From the NCBI GenBank assembly GCA_903813345.2, contig CAIIXF020000008.1:22554822-22618821 (forward strand): a DNA stretch of 64,000 nucleotides, read 5' to 3'. This document shows positions 60,201 through 64,000 of this stretch, in pieces. Position 1 is the stretch's first letter; every line of letters starts with the position of its first letter. The position numbers were made by a program, and so were the translations under genes. Below the pieces are notes generated by a model, which searched no databases, was not told the DNA's origin, and saw nothing but the letters and a program-made list of their open reading frames with translations. The DNA is from Owenia fusiformis (taxonomy: Eukaryota; Annelida; Polychaeta; Sabellida; Oweniidae).

Positions 60201-63200
60201 TCTACTCCAAAATTCCTTCAATTTGAGTATTATATAGCCATACTTTGAAGGGATAATAGATAGATGTTGCGAATATACCACCAAAATTTCAAACAATAAT
60301 ATTAATTACTTTGGTTTAGAATGAAAAATTTATGATTTTTGCGAAAAAGTCCCGTCATTTTTAAAGCGGCGGCCATCTTGAAAAAATCCATTTTAAATTT
60401 TCTGAGGTACAAATCTGAAAAATAATACCATAATTGTGATCTACTCCAAATTTCCTTCAATTTGAGTATTATATAGCCATACTTTGAAGGGATCGAAAAA
60501 TTATTGCGAAATCGTACATTAGACGGCCATTTTGAATTTTACGAGGCTCGAATCAGAAAAAAGATACAATATTTGCAATCTACTCTTAATTGCCTTTCAT
60601 TTGAGTATACTAGTAATAAAGCTATACTTCAGAAAGATCTAAAAATTACCGAAAATGTCTGTTTTCCCGACCCCCCATACACGGCCCCTGGGGGTCAGGA
60701 TGAAAAACACAGAATATATGTGAAAAGGATAGATGTTGCGAATATACATTCAAAATTTCAAACAATAATATTAATTACTTTGGTTTAGAATGAAAAATTT
60801 ATGATTTTTGCGAAAAAGTCCCGTCATTTTTAAAGCGGCGGCCATCTTGAAGAATTTTTTTATTGCGTAAAACTATTCATCAATATACATCTTTCCACCA
60901 TATATGAAGAAAATCCGTCAACTAATATTTGAGTTATCTTCCGGATGGACATCTTGTAATATATAGATACACTGTCCCACATGTTTTGTTAAAGAGCAAC
61001 TGAAGCATACAATCTTCAGACGGACGGACTGACTGACTGACTGACTGACGGACTGACGGACGGACGGAGGGCTTCACTATATCCCTACCGAACTTCGTTC
61101 GTTGGGATAACTATCAGATAGATCAAACTCCGATTGTACTATATGGTATAACGCATACTGAGTGAACACTGTGCATAAAGGTGATATGAAATGCTATCTG
61201 ACCTGAATTAGCCACCTGGTGGTGAAAGTGGTAACTACCTGCTCGCATCAAATTCTTTGGCCCAAACTTGTGACATTTTTAATTTGGGCCTAAAAATAGG
61301 ATTTATTTGTAAAATTGTTCCTCCAATTATGAAAAATGGACTTGAATTTTCTCTTCAGTTTCCAGGTCTACCACTGACTTTGCTAATAGTCTCATGAAAC
61401 ATAAAGAGCAAATGAATTACGAAAAATTCTGAATTAATAAAATACAGTTTTCAACTGACCTTTATTTAGGGAATCAAGATCAATATCTGGATGATCAACT
61501 TTAATGTGGCTGTAGACCTCATCATGGCTGCTACATTGTTTAGTACAGTAGAAGCATTTGTACTTGTGACCAACTACAATAACAAGTTACACATGAGCTC
61601 ATTCTACAATCAGGATGGTTTTAGATGGCTTTTGGATAATTTTCTAAAACTACCTTTGGAAGTAAGTTATGGAACTTCAAAAATGAAAATGTTACTAATG
61701 AATTAAAATTAAAACAACATTCAAATGTTTAATGTGTTCTTTCTACCTTTCACAAGATGTCCTAGCTCAACTGCCAATGCTGCAGGCTGTTCAGTCCCCA
61801 CTTCATCTACATCAAATTCGCTGCCCTCACTTGACTCAGCATCACTATAGAGCAGTTCCATTTCCTCATCAACCTCTGTGTCCTCATCACTTCCTTCAGT
61901 TTCTAGGCTTGCAGCTATGTCATTGTCAGTGTCTTCTTTTGGGTGATCATCCAGTTTGTTGTGTTTTTTCTTTTCTGTCTTTGCTTTTTTCTTCTTTTCT
62001 TTGAGAATGCTTCTAGGTATCCATTCACGATCTTCTTTCTCCATCCATGCTTTTTCTAGAATGATTAACATATTTTATATGGAATCATGTTACGTCTCTT
62101 TTTTCTATAGTACTATATCAATATATATATATATTTATCCCATACTTGGACGTGTTATAGGTACATAAAGCGGGTTTGTAAAAACTTATATTTTCATCAG
62201 CGGGCAGATATAGCTTTACGTCCCGCTCCGAGCGGGCAGATATAGTATATCTGCCGTCATAATCGCCGTTCGCATATTGGTTCATTTTGTAACGTTTGCA
62301 ACTGTAAACGACAATGGAAAAACGCAGACAATTGCGATCTGTTTGATGGTTTATAGAAGGGAGGGAGCATCCTTAATTAAAAATCAAAGATTCGAGAAAA
62401 TAAATGTGGGTGAATATCCGACCACGACCAAGAAAACAAAACTGGACATGAATGGTCTAAAATATGTCCACGGTTTAATGGAAATTTTCTAAGCTGTGGC
62501 CAATTGAACAATGTGAACCAAATGACCAAGATCGGTATGGGATAAACAGATCATCCTATAGTCAGTTCAGGATATTGGCATTATCCCTTGGCAAATATAA
62601 TATATCTGCCCGAGGGCTGTAGTTCCCGAGGCCTCGAGATAATCCCAATATCCTGAACCTCATATAGGATAATCTCTATATATAGGTTATTTTCTGGGAG
62701 GGATTGAATATGGGTTTTATTCTGAGGGACAATATGATATTGACCGAGGGAGCGCAGCGACCAATATCATATTTTCCAAGGAATAAAACCCATATTCAAT
62801 CCTGACCAGAAATAACCTATTCATTCCATAATACATTCCTCTAAAATGTTACATTTGGATAATGCAAACATTATATTAATAAATGCACATTGTTTGAAGA
62901 TAATTTCAAAGTTATTTATCAAAGCTTTTATCAAATTGTCAAGTTTAAAAATAACCGGGAAACGAAAAATAGATTATAAGCTCCAATACAATTTTTTCCC
63001 AGGGACAATACGATTTTTTTCCCGGGAACAATACGACTTTTTCATGTAATATGATTCAATACGATTTCTATTCCTTCATATTTCCCTGGGAAAAAAGTAG
63101 TATTATGGAATAAATAACTTTTATGACATATTGTATGATTACATTATTACATTAGTCACAACTGCTCACTAAAAGTAACTAAAAACTTCTTCTATATTTA

Positions 63201-63881
63201 CAAAGTAATGTACAAAATATAGACATTTATTTTGATAACTAAGACCATGTAAGTTTACTTTTTTTAAATATAAAGTCTAACCCTCCAGTCCAATTGATAT
63301 CAAAGAGCTTTTAATAAAGAATTTTGACATCTTAGCATAAAACTGTTCTTGAAAGAAATATTGTCCAGCTAAAATCAATCTTGCTGTACATGTATCTAGA
63401 AGAGCAAAAGTAGACCTAGTGAAGTAAAGCTGTTGCATTGACTCAGTTTTGAAAATAATCCTCTGCGCAACAGATAACATAACATTAAAGATACTGTATG
63501 ACCTTCGATAGCAAGTCGCTATTACAGTCTCAGCTGTAGTGGCTAGCCTTAATGGCTCAGGGGTAGAGCGTCTGACTCGAGAGCGGAAGGTACTGGGTTC
63601 GAATCCCGTATTGGGCTTTGAATTTAGCACATTCTCTTTTGAGTCTAGTATCTGGCTCGGTACACTACAGCTCCCCGACGAGCATGCCCAAGGGTCGTTA
63701 CAATACTATAACATAACTTGCATGTACCGTGAAACAATAAATCTACTTACTTTTTCGGATTTCTTCAAGAAACTTTTTCCTTTCTTTGTCAATCGCAGGC
63801 CTTATGCGGGGCTTAGGAGGCTTTTGTATGGTTAGTATACCAGGCACAAGCTCCTCTGTATTGCTCCTTCTAGTATTGAAC
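52553..63881 (-). CDS. Large C2H2 zinc-finger protein, 3' four exons
   Basis: Minus-strand exons 63751-63881, 61747-62055, 61460-61573 and 52553-54279 join in frame (759 codons plus stop). The first exon here begins mid-codon after an acceptor, so the N-terminus is beyond the window. Order: a charged segment (EELVPGILTIQKPPKPRIRP), a Lys-rich nuclear-signal-like stretch (KEKKKKAKTEKKKHNK), a strongly acidic tract, one finger in exon 61460-61573 (YKCFYCTKQCSSHDEVYSH), about thirteen C2H2 fingers in the last exon, then a disordered tail with a decapeptide repeat. Most linkers are irregular rather than TGEKP, which is common in single ancient genes. No KRAB, SCAN, BTB or ZAD domain is in view. 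I cannot name an orthologue. Confidence 0.88.
52590..52765 (-). repeat. Six 30-bp repeats encoding PEPVNPLIP(G/R/C)
   Basis: Near the C-terminus the zinc-finger protein has six decapeptides of the form VNPLIPGPEP, VNPLIPRPEP, VNPLIPCPEP, INPLIPRPEP. The 30-bp DNA unit is nearly identical across copies, so the array is recently homogenised and likely length-variable. The proline-rich repeat is probably extended in structure. Confidence 0.9.
54572..55640 (+). mobile_element. 1.07-kb mariner element, defective
   Basis: The terminal inverted repeats CGAGGGTTGTCCCATAAGTC are about 36 bp long, flanked by TA (54570-54571 and 55641-55642). It holds a broken, truncated mariner transposase (next entry). 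Inserted in the large zinc-finger intron. Confidence 0.85.
54975..55390 (+). pseudogene. Mariner transposase remnant, N-terminal half
   Basis: Across frameshifts and stops it shows the helix-turn-helix region: VYRQ-TPSAPTIWR, then GDTSLEDAPRSGRPKSSDN (mariner consensus SLEDxPRSGRP), and KEAPRFIPHILKEEQKRQRV (consensus WVPHxLTxEQKxxRV). The catalytic DDE half is missing. Confidence 0.75.
56266..56500 (-). pseudogene. Mariner/Tc1 transposase C-terminus, minus strand
   Basis: The minus strand reads EWPPNTPDANPWDYHTWGHL, then LEQCIVVNGYTPQIIDQL, a stop, and EVLQDKWRRLPQELLDLAID. The first matches the WPPNSPDLNPxD block with the third catalytic Asp. One in-frame stop interrupts it. Confidence 0.7.
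56530..56690 (+). pseudogene. Mariner/Tc1 transposase fragment, plus strand
   Basis: Reads SDYIFQQDSAPDHRPKVTIE and YLEQNTP, then in a shifted frame FISPDELPPNTPL. FQQDSAP-x-H holds the second catalytic Asp. It points the opposite way from the adjacent C-terminal fragment, so the interior of this element has been inverted or assembled from two copies. Confidence 0.7.
56714..57909 (-). mobile_element. Helitron, pearl-like non-autonomous copy with ~147-bp core repeats and ACGG microsatellite
   Basis: On the minus strand the 5' end is TTATCCCACCGAACGAAGTT. A (CCGT)n microsatellite and seven ~147-bp tandem units follow (each with ATGGC-GCCATTTTGAA and GCCGCCATCTTGAAAA in plus orientation). The 3' end has a hairpin ACTCC-GT-GGAGT and then CTAG. 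Subterminal GGGATTTGC and ATCCCACCGAACG words are as in Helentron/HINE elements. This architecture is that of the bivalve pearl elements. No Rep/helicase gene. Confidence 0.75.
57795..57870 (+). repeat. (ACGG/GACG)n microsatellite inside the Helitron
   Basis: Imperfect then perfect GGAC repeats (ACAGACGGACGGACAG to GGACGGACGGACGG), at the 5' side of the minus-strand Helitron. Likely length-variable. Confidence 0.9.
58176..58965 (-). pseudogene. LINE remnant: C-terminal part of a non-LTR retrotransposon ORF
   Basis: The minus strand reads NLNFRFKSDLDLNHNQNNSH, later INVHKITSKLIYEILLQEKQ, FYRKVYLSKIINMLNRKHAE, and the knuckle CYKCKEIQTPKHLVLECDLV (C-x2-C-x7-H-x4-C) followed by KDIWKKIERILN. 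Frameshifts and one stop break it. It is a different family from the LINE at 35633. Confidence 0.65.
58966..59150 (+). repeat. Dispersed repeat, second copy of 22322-22500
   Basis: Starts GGCATCGCCAGG, then a G/C-rich tract, AAAATGCTTTTTATTTGAA, AATTTTGAAGGAAGATACAT and AAAACAAATCTTA, parallel to the copy at 22322. Confidence 0.5.
59270..59680. repeat. Three tandem ~120-bp units
   Basis: Each unit has TTTCCTGGAATCGCGATGAC (or a variant), ACTTCCAAAATGGCCGCCAG, AATGCAAGATGG and TAATCAGCTCTAGAAGTT. The words are similar in kind to Helitron core repeats but no termini were seen. Confidence 0.65.
60012..61110 (-). mobile_element. Helitron, second pearl-like copy
   Basis: On the minus strand the 5' end is TTATCCCAACGAACGAAGTT. 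A mixed (CAGT/CCGT)n microsatellite and core units follow, with a conserved ~100-bp block at 60155-60255 and 60395-60494 and a diverged one near 60535-60640. The 3' end has a fully palindromic ACTCCGCGGAGT and CTAG 11 nt later. Its core repeats differ from those of 56714-57909, but the termini are the same family. Confidence 0.75.
61017..61070 (+). repeat. (ACTG)n/(ACGG)n microsatellite inside the second Helitron
   Basis: GACGGACGGACTGACTGACT passing into GACGGACGGACGG. The ACTG/ACGG mix is a reported feature of pearl elements. Confidence 0.9.
61460..61573 (-). CDS. Zinc-finger gene, penultimate exon (one C2H2 finger)
   Basis: Acceptor TTATTGTAG, then TT completing Val. It reads GHKYKCFYCTKQCSSHDEVY then SHIKVDHPDIDLDSLNK and one base G before donor GTCAGT. 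One complete C2H2 finger. Confidence 0.88.
61747..62055 (-). CDS. Zinc-finger gene, exon encoding basic then acidic tracts
   Basis: From acceptor CATTCTAG it reads KAWMEKEDREWIPRSILKEK, a Lys-rich cluster, then SLETEGSDEDTEVDEEMEL and SDAESSEGSEFDVDEVGTEQ, ending LGHLVK and G at donor GTAGAA. Basic-then-acidic composition is typical of nuclear regulators. It contains no finger. Confidence 0.85.
62553..62670. repeat. 118-bp imperfect palindrome
   Basis: The left arm ATCCTATAGTCAGTTCAGGA pairs with the right arm TCCTGAACCTCATATAGGAT, and the inner part GATATTGG/CCAATATC also pairs. Directly followed by a second palindrome. Confidence 0.8.
62682..62820. repeat. 139-bp imperfect palindrome
   Basis: The left arm ATAGGTTATTTTCTGGGAGG pairs with ATAACCTAT at the far end. 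GAATATGGGTTTTATTC pairs with GAATAAAACCCATATTC and CAATATGATATTG with its inverse, around a GAGGGAGCGCAGCGA loop. Lies in a zinc-finger gene intron. Confidence 0.85.
63546..63616 (+). repeat. tRNA-like sequence with intact A and B boxes (SINE or pseudo-tRNA)
   Basis: The 71-nt cloverleaf has a perfect D stem (GCTC/GAGC), A box TGGCTCAGGGG, anticodon loop CTCGAGA (anticodon CGA, serine code) and B box GGTTCGAATCC. The acceptor stem has two mismatches, the anticodon and T stems one each, there is no long variable arm as in serine tRNAs, and no T4 terminator follows. A tRNA-derived SINE head is likelier than a working tRNA. Antisense to and inside an intron of the zinc-finger gene. Confidence 0.5.
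63751..63881 (-). CDS. Zinc-finger gene, most upstream exon in the window
   Basis: Between acceptor TATTTGTAG and donor GTAAGTAG. It reads FNTRRSNTEELVPGILTIQK then PPKPRIRPAIDKERKKFLEE and IRK. Its single first base completes a codon from an exon outside the window. No domain recognised. Confidence 0.75.
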
Positions 63882-64000
63882 CTACAAATAAAATATAAAC
63901 TAATAAAATAAACATTTGGAAAGTTTATGAATTAAAGTAGATAGTAGCCGGGACAGAACAAGTCATACACTTTTTTGTTCCTGATAACTTTTTAAATTCT

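Overview
This is a window of animal nuclear DNA. It is AT-rich, its genes are split into many small exons with GT-AG introns, and it is crowded with short transposons. An NPAS4/dysfusion-type bHLH-PAS gene, a KLHDC3 gene and a C2H2 zinc-finger gene place it in a bilaterian. Helitron copies with internal ~150-bp core repeats and ACGG/ACTG microsatellites resemble the 'pearl' elements known from bivalve molluscs. A marine lophotrochozoan, most likely a mollusc, is my best guess, but no species can be named from the sequence.

Layout. (1) Plus strand, 3567-15305: the last eight coding exons of KLHDC3, the kelch substrate receptor of a CUL2 ubiquitin ligase. Its 5' exons lie before the window. Its introns hold a GC-rich TAA-flanked MITE, two Helitron 3' ends, a ~2-kb TIR element and a minisatellite that appears to have grown from an exon end plus its splice donor. 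(2) 15306-25910: intergenic, with a LINE remnant, a mariner-like element carrying a nested element with a perfect 9-bp target duplication, and a TTAA-flanked element. (3) Plus strand, 28577-44538: a complete ten-exon NPAS4/dysfusion gene of 769 codons (bHLH, PAS-A, PAS-B, long C-terminal region). A CCAAT box, a perfect CArG box and a CACGTG E-box sit just upstream of its ATG. Two further exons (25911-25975 and 26907-27533) join each other in frame and end in exactly the phase needed to splice into the bHLH exon, which predicts a second promoter and a 993-residue isoform. (4) 44539-52552: the NPAS4 3' region, with an array of short hairpins, then intergenic DNA with a second, inverted TTAA element. 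(5) Minus strand, 63881-52553: the last four exons of a large C2H2 zinc-finger gene (about 14 fingers and a C-terminal decapeptide repeat). Its 7.2-kb intron is packed with two mariner-type elements, two Helitrons and a LINE fragment.

The reading frame closes exactly across every proposed junction: KLHDC3 gives 273 codons plus stop, NPAS4 769 plus stop, and the zinc-finger gene 759 plus stop. The three genes have no obvious pathway link. KLHDC3 acts in protein turnover, NPAS4/dysfusion is a DNA-binding transcription factor, and the zinc-finger protein is probably nuclear. The most notable items are the predicted alternative N-terminus of NPAS4, its CArG promoter, the inverted ~830-bp palindromic transposons around its bHLH exons, the decoy-donor minisatellite in KLHDC3, and several transposon families whose boundaries can be read to the base from target duplications.
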